The notes under the pieces were generated by a model. That model had not been told where the DNA came from. It searched no databases and was given only the letters and a program-made list of their open reading frames with translations. A DNA stretch of 11,476 nucleotides from an uncultured Clostridia bacterium (GTDB taxonomy: Bacteria > Bacillota > Clostridia > Oscillospirales > Acutalibacteraceae). Positions 1 to 6,283 of this stretch are shown one piece after another. How positions within the stretch are numbered: position 1 is the first letter of the stretch; every line of letters begins with the position of its first letter. Location: assembly GCA_937901145.1 (NCBI GenBank), contig CALCHE010000022.1, forward strand, positions 1-11,476, read 5' to 3'. Made by a program: the position numbers and the translations under genes.

Positions 1-2
1 GA

Positions 3-68
3 GAAAGAGGCACTTATGTCCTTCTGACGGAAAGTGATCTCAGGCTTATACAGAACAACAATGAATAA
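3..68 (+). CDS. 3' end of an unidentified upstream gene (partial)
   Basis: The third forward frame is open from the left edge to a TAA at 66-68 and would encode about 21 C-terminal residues, including the stretch TYVLLTESDLRLIQ. The composition looks protein-like and the codons match the neighbours. The end overlaps the likely ATG of the next gene (61-63) by 8 bases, an arrangement typical of translationally coupled genes. The fragment is far too short to assign a family. The other two forward frames also hit stops early, at 25-27 and 35-37, so the frame choice rests on the coding look and the overlap. Confidence 0.4.
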   Translation, partial: ERGTYVLLTESDLRLIQNNNE

Positions 69-348
69 GCTTCATTTGTCAGCGCTTATTTACTTCGCCG
101 TAATCTCTTTAGTTACCCTTACCGTAACTGCACTGGATAAAATCTTCGCGAAAAAAAAGATGCGCCGTGTACCGGAAGCTACTCTGCTCTCTCTCGCTCT
201 TTTCGGAGGAGCTGTCAGTGAGTACATCACAATGAAAGCAATAAGACACAAAACTCTCCATAAAAAATTTATGGTGGGACTGCCTGTGATTATATTTTTA
301 CAGGCTGTAGCCACAGCTGTCATAGTATATTTTGTTATTTTTAAATAA
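61..348 (+). CDS. DUF1294 family small membrane protein
   Basis: This is a 95-residue protein of the DUF1294 family, inner-membrane proteins of unknown function. Visible family features are the DK pair (26-27) after the first helix, the R-x-PE segment (35-39), the GG pair (49-50) and the RHKT motif (62-65) followed by K-F and a final helix. Hydrophobic segments lie at about 6-25, 40-59 and 73-94. An in-frame GTG at 34 would add nine residues. I prefer ATG 61 because its N-terminus matches the family and it overlaps the upstream stop; neither start has a good Shine-Dalgarno site, so coupling to the upstream gene is likely. A strong terminator follows the stop within 5 bases. Family assignment is good; the biological role is unknown. 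Confidence 0.8.
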   Translation: MNKLHLSALIYFAVISLVTLTVTALDKIFAKKKMRRVPEATLLSLALFGGAVSEYITMKAIRHKTLHKKFMVGLPVIIFLQAVATAVIVYFVIFK

Positions 349-352
349 TTTC

Positions 353-389
353 AAGGCTGTTCACGCGAAGTGTACAGCCTTGTTTTTTT
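353..389 (+). terminator. Rho-independent terminator after the DUF1294 gene
   Basis: A perfect 8-bp stem (AAGGCTGT at 353-360 with ACAGCCTT at 374-381) can be extended inward by CAC/GTG past a T-T mismatch, leaving a GCGAA loop. It is followed by G and seven T residues (383-389). This is a textbook intrinsic terminator for the plus-strand transcript. The minus-strand gene ends at 388 and its transcript would run through the same hairpin, but the T tract on that side is weak. Confidence 0.92.
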
Positions 390-1917
390 ATACACAGGGA
401 ATCATCAGCATCATTTCCTCTTCGGTCCTGTCGCCTTTTATGCCGTTTTCACTTTTTATGAGAGACTCAGTAGTGTTGTAATGTTTGGCGATATCCCATA
501 TTTTTTCATCTTTTCCCGCATAATAAAGACACAGAGGCGGATATTTCTGCTCTTTTTCTTTTTGCTCCTGATGTATTACGGATAAAAGCCTGTTTTCATC
601 AGATACCGAACAGTAACAGTTAAGCAGAGCCGAACCTTTAATTTTCACCTTTCCTCCGCCTGCCTTGAACCATTCGAGGGAGGTTACGGTAATGTCGCAG
701 TCACAGTTTACTTTTTCTCCCTTGGTCTTAAGCGGTATGCCCACCCTGGCGGAAAGATTTTTTTCCGCATAGCGGTAACTGTTATTCCCGTCAGTGTATA
801 TGCCGTGAAGAAGGAAATCACACTCCCCCTCAGCTTTGTCTTCCTTTCCCGACATTCTGCATTCGCCGCCGCTGCACCACATATCCTTGATATCATTTAT
901 GTCTGCATCTGAAAAATCCACAGTCTCTTCGAAAGGAATTTCCTTTTCACCGTTAAAAGCACTTAAATGAAGCTCGGCATTTCTGTATTCACCCGAAGCT
1001 TCATAACAGGTGGAATAGCAGTCCTTTATAAGCTCGATTTCCCTATCCTCTCTGCATCTTACTACAGCACTCACTCTGGCGGCAAGTTCAAGCAGACGGC
1101 ACCTTCCCGCTGAGTCGTTTTTTGCCGAAACGATAAACTGCGAAGGATAAAGAGAAAGCTCTATATCACTTTTATCAGTTACACCGCCTACTGCTAAAAT
1201 CTGACTTACAGGCATAGAATGACAGATTTTTATGAGGTTGTTTTTTTCACTGTCGGTATAAAGTATCTCACAGCATAGTTCACCCTTTATCAGAAGCTTA
1301 TCTGCCACAGCTTTTTTTGATTCAATCTTTACTCTGCAGTCACTTCTGAGAATTTTTCCGATGTCCTCCTTTTCTTTATCAAGAGCTACGGTTTCGCTCA
1401 GGTCAAAGGTTTTCTCGCTCTGACAGATAAGATCTGAAACGGTCTTTTTTTCCTTTTTACACTGCATATCGGATGAGTCGATATGACAGGGAAACTCTTT
1501 TTTATTTTCACGGTAAACATAAACAGAAGCTCCGATGCTTCCGCTGACACTTATCCTTCGCTGACTCAGGGCACGGCAATTTATGTAGTCAGTCTTCGTC
1601 ACTGCCTTTATCATCGGATTTTCCGGCATATCCTTTACACGGGTACTGCATGAAAGAGCATCCGTTTGCTCGAAGCAGTCGATTTTTTCATTATCTCCCA
1701 CATAAATAAGCCTCGTTACCACCGTACCCGAAAGATTTACGTTCTCACCTGACACGGACACATTGGAAATTCCTGCCGTAACGGTACATTTGAGTATCTT
1801 TTTTATATCCGAGCAGTAGTCGGGCAGATTAATTTCGAGGCTTACCGCCTGCTCGCATTTACTGCGTGTAAACAGCTCACTGAATGAAAAGGTATCTTTT
1901 TTAATTTCCATAGGCAT
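388..1917 (-). CDS. sipL: SipL-like spore protein: SPOCS (DUF3794) repeats plus C-terminal LysM
   Basis: This 509-residue protein matches the architecture of SipL, the SpoIVA-interacting protein that in Clostridioides difficile links the coat basement layer to the forespore surface. SPOCS/DUF3794-type repeats are seen at about 22-115 (with the pattern LPDYCSDIKKIL at 31-42), at about 180-265 (with a matching DIGKILRSDCRV), and a more diverged one from about 298 to 440. A LysM domain occupies 465-509 (YYAGKDEKIWDIAKHYN, then ending MLMIP). There is no signal peptide or membrane helix, as expected for a mother-cell cytosolic protein. The start ATG has AGGAG at 1931-1927 nine bases upstream; an ATG two codons later is too far from it. 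It is monocistronic here. The cysteine content is fairly high. In C. difficile sipL is under mother-cell control by sigma-E; I cannot confirm such a promoter here. The family call is firm; orthology to sipL is inferred from architecture. Confidence 0.88.
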   Translation of the reverse strand: MPMEIKKDTFSFSELFTRSKCEQAVSLEINLPDYCSDIKKILKCTVTAGISNVSVSGENVNLSGTVVTRLIYVGDNEKIDCFEQTDALSCSTRVKDMPENPMIKAVTKTDYINCRALSQRRISVSGSIGASVYVYRENKKEFPCHIDSSDMQCKKEKKTVSDLICQSEKTFDLSETVALDKEKEDIGKILRSDCRVKIESKKAVADKLLIKGELCCEILYTDSEKNNLIKICHSMPVSQILAVGGVTDKSDIELSLYPSQFIVSAKNDSAGRCRLLELAARVSAVVRCREDREIELIKDCYSTCYEASGEYRNAELHLSAFNGEKEIPFEETVDFSDADINDIKDMWCSGGECRMSGKEDKAEGECDFLLHGIYTDGNNSYRYAEKNLSARVGIPLKTKGEKVNCDCDITVTSLEWFKAGGGKVKIKGSALLNCYCSVSDENRLLSVIHQEQKEKEQKYPPLCLYYAGKDEKIWDIAKHYNTTESLIKSENGIKGDRTEEEMMLMIPCV

Positions 1918-1972
1918 AAATCACATCTCCTGACATTTGTTTCTGTAAGAAATATATTCGTCCGATGATTAA

Positions 1973-2000
1973 ATTATGATAGATTAGCCTTAATTGACAA
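1973..2000 (-). promoter_or_regulatory. Possible promoter of the sipL-like gene
   Basis: On the minus strand TTGTCA (2000-1995) is followed after 16 bases by CATAAT (1978-1973). This fits a weak sigma-A promoter. The CATAATTT stretch also partly resembles the sigma-E -10 consensus (CATAnnnT), which would suit a mother-cell sporulation gene. The -35 side fits sigma-E poorly. The site overlaps the -35 of the divergent promoter. Confidence 0.35.
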
Positions 2001-2022
2001 AGCAGAAATTAAATGATATTAT
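1994..2022 (+). promoter_or_regulatory. Sigma-A promoter for the small membrane protein
   Basis: A perfect TTGACA (1994-1999), a 17-base spacer and TATTAT (2017-2022) are preceded by an extended -10 TG (2014-2015). The predicted transcription start is near 2029. That coincides with the in-frame GTG at 2029 and so argues for the downstream ATG at 2056 as the true start. Confidence 0.85.
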
Positions 2023-2055
2023 GGATTTGTGAAAAGAGCAAAGGAGTTGATAGGT

Positions 2056-2409
2056 ATGAAAAAAGTACTTCGCGTATTATCATCAATAACCTGTGTTTGC
2101 TGTTTATTGTATCTCACTATACTTATCGCACCTATATTAGTGCCTGATGATTCCATAGGCTTTGTAATACTGTTCTACGTAATAGTGCTGCCGTGTGCAT
2201 CATCCTTGCTGTGGTCTGTTTTTGTTTTAAAGAACAAAAAGTTGTACGGTAATCTTAAGACATTTACAATAACTTCTATGATAATAAATACAGTTCTGTT
2301 ACTGAATACATTTCTCGCTTTCTTACCCTTCGGTGAAGCGGGAATATGGATACAGATAGCAGTCGGAATAATAACTAATATTTTATTCCTTACCAAAACA
2401 AAAAACTGA
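2056..2409 (+). CDS. Hypothetical small four-helix membrane protein
   Basis: This is a 117-residue hydrophobic protein with four predicted membrane helices at about 7-29, 34-57, 68-90 and 95-113, and a short lysine-rich tail. It has two cysteines in CVCC near the start and no catalytic motif I recognise. ATG 2056 is chosen because AAGGAG (2041-2046) sits nine bases upstream; a GTG at 2029 in the same frame would lie on the predicted transcription start. The gene is monocistronic, with its own strong promoter and a terminator right after it. I do not recognise the family. It may be a general small integral membrane protein, and no function can be assigned. Confidence 0.75.
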   Translation: MKKVLRVLSSITCVCCLLYLTILIAPILVPDDSIGFVILFYVIVLPCASSLLWSVFVLKNKKLYGNLKTFTITSMIINTVLLLNTFLAFLPFGEAGIWIQIAVGIITNILFLTKTKN

Positions 2410-2422
2410 ATATTGCAAAAAG

Positions 2423-2450
2423 CAAGCAGTCCCGATGAACTGCTTGTTTT
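2423..2450. terminator. Bidirectional terminator between converging genes
   Basis: A perfect 8-bp stem (CAAGCAGT at 2423-2430 with ACTGCTTG at 2439-2446) has an 8-base loop. It is followed by TTTT and a further T-rich stretch on the plus strand. On the minus strand it is followed by a run of five T residues, complementary to the A run at 2417-2421. It can therefore stop both the small membrane protein transcript and the symporter operon, whose stop lies at 2456. Confidence 0.88.
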
Positions 2451-2455
2451 ATCTT

Positions 2456-4036
2456 TTATTCTGCCGAAACTGTTTCGCTCTGACCTATCCACATATTTTC
2501 GAATTTCTGACCCGAAATACTTTCGAGAGCGGCCTTTTCCTCGTCGGTTATCTCTACGAAGCCGTTCTCCTTCTTTTCCTTGATTTTCGCTTTAATGAAA
2601 TCGAGCTTATCTTTCGTGAGATTATATCTCATAATGGAGAGGAAGGAAAGGAAAAGGAACAGCATAGGAATGAGAGTGAAGCAGATAGCCACACCGTTAA
2701 CTGCTCTTTCTGTCTGCATAACCGCATCGAGCTGAGTATCGTAACCGAACCAGCGGAGAATGTTACCGACACCGAAGCCTGCAAAGCCGCTTACGAACTT
2801 TTTGGTAAAGGTGGAGAAGGTAGAGATAACACCCTCTCGTCTCTGTCCCGTAATAAGCTCATCCACATCCGTAACATCGGGGAAGATATTATTCTGCACA
2901 CTCGCCATACCTGCAAGTCCGAGTCCGTACATAAACTCTACAATAAACATTATGAACATATTTCCGCTGTTTCTGCCCAACCACGCAAGACCGAGAGCTG
3001 AAACTGCAACGGGCATAAATACCTTGGCCGGAAGCTGTTTGTTTTTCTTGATAGAAAGCATATATGCGGGGAAAAAGCCGAGTGCTTCACCGATACCTTG
3101 AAGCATAATTATCATATTGTAGTCCTTTTCCTGATGGTAGACCGTTTCCAGGAAATAGTACATACACTGCGAAACGAAGGATGAACCGAGAAGCATTATG
3201 AATCCGAAAAGGAAATACTGTCGGAAGACTCTGTTGCGGATAACATCCCTGTACTGGCCGAAAAATTCATGAAGGTCGAGTTTTTCATTTACCTGCTCTG
3301 CGGAGCTTTCTTCTCTCGTACCTTTGTAAGTAAAGATAAGCGGCAGGCTCGTCCACAGGCAGAGAATGACGGACATAAGAGTAAATCTTCCTCTGTGCTC
3401 TGGGCCGAAAGATGGAGTAACGAAAAGTCCGTTAATACCGCCTAAAACGAAAGCGGCTACAAAGAAGGACGAATAAGAAGCCACAGCATCCATAATAGTC
3501 TTGACCCCGTTAAACTGAGTACGCAGATGATAGGTCGGTGCTATACCCGGAAGCATAGCCGTATGAGGCACCATAATCATCGTGCTTACGGTCTTATAAA
3601 ACATATAGGCAAATATGTAATAGAGCATAACCTTATTACTCTGAGGGCCTGCCGAGGCAGAAAGGCCGAAGGAGTTCCACATCATAAAGAAGGCTATCAT
3701 AGCGGGAAGGACACCGAATTTCAGATACGGTCTGTGTCTTCCGTCCTTATGTCTCGTTCTGTCGGTAATGATACCCATAATAGGGTCGGTTATGGCATCG
3801 CAGATACAGGAGCATAAAAGCACTGTAGCATACTGGTCAGCTTGTAGGCCCTCTACCTTGGTAAGGAAGGGAAGCAGAAAGTTACCCATAACATAGGGAC
3901 CACCACCTGAAAAGAATATGGCTGAATTATAGGCTACCATCGGCTTAAGCTTCGTTCCCGGCTCTACACCGATGAGCTTTTTAACCTTACCCACGAATGT
4001 ATTCTGCTGAGTAAGCGGTGTTTTTTCATTTTCCAT
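2456..4036 (-). CDS. GPH family (glycoside-pentoside-hexuronide):cation symporter, MFS fold
   Basis: This 526-residue polytopic membrane protein belongs to the family of MelB, LacS and XylP, which imports sugars or glycosides with Na+ or H+. The diagnostic loop after the second helix is present: D80-A-x-x-D84-P-x-x-G, then D92-R and GRHRPY (99-104). The loop late in the protein, PDVTDVDELITGQRREG (386-402), is also typical. About twelve hydrophobic segments are visible, split by a central hydrophilic loop (about 240-270). The hydrophilic C-terminal tail of about 50 residues is rich in K and E and is too short for a LacS-type IIA domain. ATG 4036 has GGAGG at a good distance, placed inside the last codons of the upstream gene. 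One base separates it from that gene's stop, so the two are co-transcribed and probably coupled. The substrate cannot be read from the sequence. Confidence 0.92.
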   Translation of the reverse strand: MENEKTPLTQQNTFVGKVKKLIGVEPGTKLKPMVAYNSAIFFSGGGPYVMGNFLLPFLTKVEGLQADQYATVLLCSCICDAITDPIMGIITDRTRHKDGRHRPYLKFGVLPAMIAFFMMWNSFGLSASAGPQSNKVMLYYIFAYMFYKTVSTMIMVPHTAMLPGIAPTYHLRTQFNGVKTIMDAVASYSSFFVAAFVLGGINGLFVTPSFGPEHRGRFTLMSVILCLWTSLPLIFTYKGTREESSAEQVNEKLDLHEFFGQYRDVIRNRVFRQYFLFGFIMLLGSSFVSQCMYYFLETVYHQEKDYNMIIMLQGIGEALGFFPAYMLSIKKNKQLPAKVFMPVAVSALGLAWLGRNSGNMFIMFIVEFMYGLGLAGMASVQNNIFPDVTDVDELITGQRREGVISTFSTFTKKFVSGFAGFGVGNILRWFGYDTQLDAVMQTERAVNGVAICFTLIPMLFLFLSFLSIMRYNLTKDKLDFIKAKIKEKKENGFVEITDEEKAALESISGQKFENMWIGQSETVSAE

Positions 4037-4037
4037 T

Positions 4038-4592
4038 TTATTTTTCCTCCTCTATCAGATAGCCGCATATAAAATCTGATTTATGCGGTAAAAGCTCCGC
4101 TCTCGACGGATAAATATAGGGATAGTCACGGTTATTGTAGCGATTATAAATTTTAATTTTATAGCCTTCCTTCTGTACAGCCACCGTGTGAAGTCCTTTA
4201 AAGGGCTTATGGGGACACCAGAAGGATAAAACAGCCACCTTCACATCATCGAGACTGTCAAAGAAATCGTCATACCTCATAGTCATTCTGTATTTAATCC
4301 CTCTTCTTTTATAAAAAGAACCCAGAAGCATAGGATTCGAACCAAAAAGACCTGACACAGCCTGACAGTGCGGATACATTTCGAGACACACCTCTCTGAG
4401 TGAAGACTTCTCCCCTCTCAGCACCATGCTGTTATGGAGTGCTATCATCTCACATCCGTTATAGGACATAGGGAAAAAGCCGTATTTCATCTTAGCTACC
4501 TCACCGCATCCCTGTCCGTTTACTATCTCATCATCAGGTAGAAGAACGGTAAGGTTATGTCTATAGTTATATTTCTGCAGCATAACTGTCAC
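4038..4592 (-). CDS. Papain-fold (C39-like) cysteine-peptidase-like protein, function unknown
   Basis: This 184-residue protein has no signal peptide or membrane helix. The segment NGCEMIALHNSM (45-56) looks like the catalytic-cysteine helix of C39-like papain-fold proteins. A later block has LHTVAV with His135, then IYN with Asn150 (Asn153 is an alternative). Cys47-His135-Asn150 is thus a plausible triad. A GSNP motif at 84-87 matches the G-(T/S)-N-P seen in related stand-alone proteins. No ABC transporter or peptide substrate lies nearby, so this is not an ordinary bacteriocin-processing C39 domain. The start is ambiguous: GTG 4592 lies 6 bases after AGGA, and ATG 4583 lies 11 bases after AAAGG. 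The promoter at 4610-4638 supplies a very short leader. It is the first gene of an operon with the GPH symporter, one base apart. The fold call is from motifs only. Confidence 0.65.
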   Translation of the reverse strand: MTVMLQKYNYRHNLTVLLPDDEIVNGQGCGEVAKMKYGFFPMSYNGCEMIALHNSMVLRGEKSSLREVCLEMYPHCQAVSGLFGSNPMLLGSFYKRRGIKYRMTMRYDDFFDSLDDVKVAVLSFWCPHKPFKGLHTVAVQKEGYKIKIYNRYNNRDYPYIYPSRAELLPHKSDFICGYLIEEEK

Positions 4593-4609
4593 GACCTTTC
4601 CTGCCGATT

Positions 4610-4638
4610 ATTTTAACACATTTTTTTCACATTTACAA
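4610..4638 (-). promoter_or_regulatory. Promoter of the peptidase-like/symporter operon
   Basis: On the minus strand TTGTAA (4638-4633), a 17-base spacer and TAAAAT (4615-4610) carry an extended -10 TGT directly before the -10. The predicted start of transcription is near 4603, giving a leader of only about 10-20 bases that contains AGGAAAGG. Confidence 0.7.
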
Positions 4639-4652
4639 CTGCTTTAAAGCAA

Positions 4653-4679
4653 CAAAAAAGCCGGATGAAATCATCCGGC
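4653..4679 (-). terminator. Rho-independent terminator after the SGNH hydrolase gene
   Basis: A GC-rich inverted repeat (GCCGGATG at 4660-4667 with CATCCGGC at 4672-4679; a ninth pair is possible) with a tight loop is followed on the minus strand by six T residues. It lies 20 bases past the SGNH stop and just upstream of the next operon's promoter, insulating the two. Confidence 0.92.
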
Positions 4680-4699
4680 AAATTATATTATGTTTTTTA

Positions 4700-6115
4700 T
4701 CAGAAACCGCAGTAGGTTACGATATATGCAGCTGCATCGATTCTGGCGATTGCCTTTCCGGCAGAGAAGGGCTTATCAACGATAACACTGAATAAAGTTC
4801 TCAGACCTTTAATGAAGCCTCCGAGTGTGAAACCGTCCGCCTGTGAAAATCTGAACATCGACTGTGCGAAATCGAATCTGCTGATCTCTGCATCAGATGA
4901 AACTGTACCGTTCTCTTCTGCTTTAAGGATATTCTTTTCTGCTGCCCATACCAAACTGTCGTTAATGCCTTCAGCTGTTTCAGGCTCACCTGCCACCTTA
5001 TAAAGCACATCAGCGAGCTGACCTGCTGTAAGGCCGGCATCGGGTGCAAACTCAGTAGCGGATACGCCCATCATATAACCTTTGGTATAAAGTTTCTGTG
5101 CAACGGTATATTCCTTTGTACCATTTTCAATATCGGTGTAAGGGAAGGCTGCATCGGGAAGAGCGGCAAGAACCATATCAGCGATATGTCTGTGACCTGC
5201 ATAGCTGGGATGATTCTGCTCACAGAGAGTACCGACGGGATCAACGAAAATATAACCGTATTTCTCTGCACCCTCACGCATAGGTATGTTTGCAAGGTCA
5301 ACGATAGTCTGAGCTACATTAAAGCCTACATCCACGGAGGGAATGAGAACACCGTTATTTTCCTTACCGTCCATAGTAGAATCCTGTAAGGAGTTATCGA
5401 ACATACCGATAACGACAAGAGTAACATCAGGGTTGAGAGCATAGATATCATCAATCATAATATTCCAGTTCTGTACATATGTACTGAAGCCCTTTTCAAG
5501 TGCAAGAGGAAGAACCTGTACGAGCTCGGGAACACACTGAGCAAGGTCAGCAATACCGATAAGATCCTCTATGGTATCTACACCGAAATTAACTACACCC
5601 TCGAGATAAGGAAGAGCCTTTTCAACGAAGTTTTCTGTACCTTCCATTTCAGCCATAGCTCTTTCAATGTACCAACCTACATAAGAGCCCCAGTCGTTAC
5701 CGCCTACATTAAGAGTGATAATGCCTGCCTCGGAAACAGCCTTACGCAGAGCAGGAATAGCTGCATCAACATCCTCTTTATCTACTGAATAGAAAAGGAA
5801 TTCATCGCCCTCATAATCATCCTCGAAAATATATCTCATTTCAACTGTTCTGAATGCGAGACCTGCATAGGGCTCAAAATCGACTTCGAGATCATCAGCA
5901 AGCAGAGCACCGTATGAGCCTTCAACACGCTTGAAAAAGGTGTCTCTGTGTTCGATGTCACTCCAGCCGCTTGCCACGCTGTCACCTAAAAGGACATAGG
6001 AGCCGTAATCGAAATGCTCTTTACCCTGCACATTAACAGCTCCTGCAGAAAAGCTGCCGCATACAAAAACGAGAGCCAAAGCAAGTGCAAAAGATTTTCT
6101 GAGAAATTTTTTCAT
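4700..6115 (-). CDS. Secreted SGNH/GDSL hydrolase with C-terminal SLH-like repeats
   Basis: This 471-residue protein starts with a clear signal peptide: basic K2-K3-R6-K7, a hydrophobic core at 8-20, and likely cleavage near the SAGA sequence at 23-26. The catalytic domain (about 35-322) shows SGNH block I as LLGDSVASGW with Ser46, a candidate block II Gly at 85, block III as VGGNDWG with Asn140, and block V as NHPSYAGH with His302. The residue three before the His is Glu299 rather than the usual Asp. This family cleaves esters on lipids or polysaccharides; the substrate is unknown. Residues 326-377 and 384-425 resemble S-layer homology motifs (G-x-M-x-G, F-x-P-x-x-x-L-T-x-x-Q), with a degenerate third piece at the end, suggesting attachment to cell-wall polymers. 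GGAGGT lies seven bases before the ATG. The gene is monocistronic, ending at a strong terminator. Confidence 0.87.
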   Translation of the reverse strand: MKKFLRKSFALALALVFVCGSFSAGAVNVQGKEHFDYGSYVLLGDSVASGWSDIEHRDTFFKRVEGSYGALLADDLEVDFEPYAGLAFRTVEMRYIFEDDYEGDEFLFYSVDKEDVDAAIPALRKAVSEAGIITLNVGGNDWGSYVGWYIERAMAEMEGTENFVEKALPYLEGVVNFGVDTIEDLIGIADLAQCVPELVQVLPLALEKGFSTYVQNWNIMIDDIYALNPDVTLVVIGMFDNSLQDSTMDGKENNGVLIPSVDVGFNVAQTIVDLANIPMREGAEKYGYIFVDPVGTLCEQNHPSYAGHRHIADMVLAALPDAAFPYTDIENGTKEYTVAQKLYTKGYMMGVSATEFAPDAGLTAGQLADVLYKVAGEPETAEGINDSLVWAAEKNILKAEENGTVSSDAEISRFDFAQSMFRFSQADGFTLGGFIKGLRTLFSVIVDKPFSAGKAIARIDAAAYIVTYCGF

Positions 6116-6155
6116 AATTTTACCTCCGTTTGAAATACATAAAATAAGCAGTAAT

Positions 6156-6174
6156 AAAATATCACAGATTGTGA
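6156..6174 (-). promoter_or_regulatory. Possible -10 region and dyad of the SGNH hydrolase promoter
   Basis: On the minus strand an extended -10 (TGA then TATTTT, 6164-6156) directly follows the perfect dyad TCACA-N3-TGTGA (6162-6174). A weak -35 (TTTAAA) lies 17 bases upstream. The dyad could be an operator. The promoter call is uncertain because both hexamers are poor. Confidence 0.35.
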
Positions 6175-6192
6175 CTTTTTTAAAGAAGCAAA

Positions 6193-6211
6193 TGTTAACT
6201 TTTTATTAACA
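6193..6211. repeat. TGTTAA-N7-TTAACA dyad in the divergent regulatory region
   Basis: TGTTAA (6193-6198) and its exact inverse TTAACA (6206-6211) form a symmetrical element. Further direct copies of TGTTAA occur at 6224-6229 and 6244-6249, the last one running into the -10 of the NUDIX gene promoter. This resembles a cluster of regulator binding sites, but the region is AT-rich and chance is possible. Confidence 0.4.
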
Positions 6212-6222
6212 GATCAATTTTA

Positions 6223-6252
6223 TTGTTAACCCTACGTGCTTTATGTTAAAAT
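6223..6252 (+). promoter_or_regulatory. Promoter of the NUDIX-methyltransferase pair
   Basis: TTGTTA (6223-6228), an 18-base spacer and TAAAAT (6247-6252) with an extended -10 TGT directly upstream form a reasonable sigma-A promoter. Transcription would start near 6259, leaving a leader of about 25 bases that holds AAAGGA at 6268-6273. Confidence 0.65.
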
Positions 6253-6283
6253 AAGTAAAAGCTTCTGAAAGGAATTTTTGGGT

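Noticed and set aside
2435..3001. Long plus-strand open frame of 188 residues
   Set aside because: It lies fully antisense to the GPH symporter, has no protein-like domain pattern and is explained by the codon structure of the real gene.
3527..3817. Plus-strand open frame within the symporter gene
   Set aside because: It is a shadow of the symporter frame, rich in Arg and His, with no ribosome site.
4038..4592. Bacteriocin or leader-peptide processing peptidase
   Set aside because: There is no ABC exporter, no double-glycine precursor and no immunity gene nearby; the neighbour is a sugar symporter.
6162..6174. TCACA-N3-TGTGA as a CRP-type site
   Set aside because: The classical CRP site is TGTGA-N6-TCACA, with the half-sites in the opposite order and a different spacing. 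I keep it only as an unnamed dyad.
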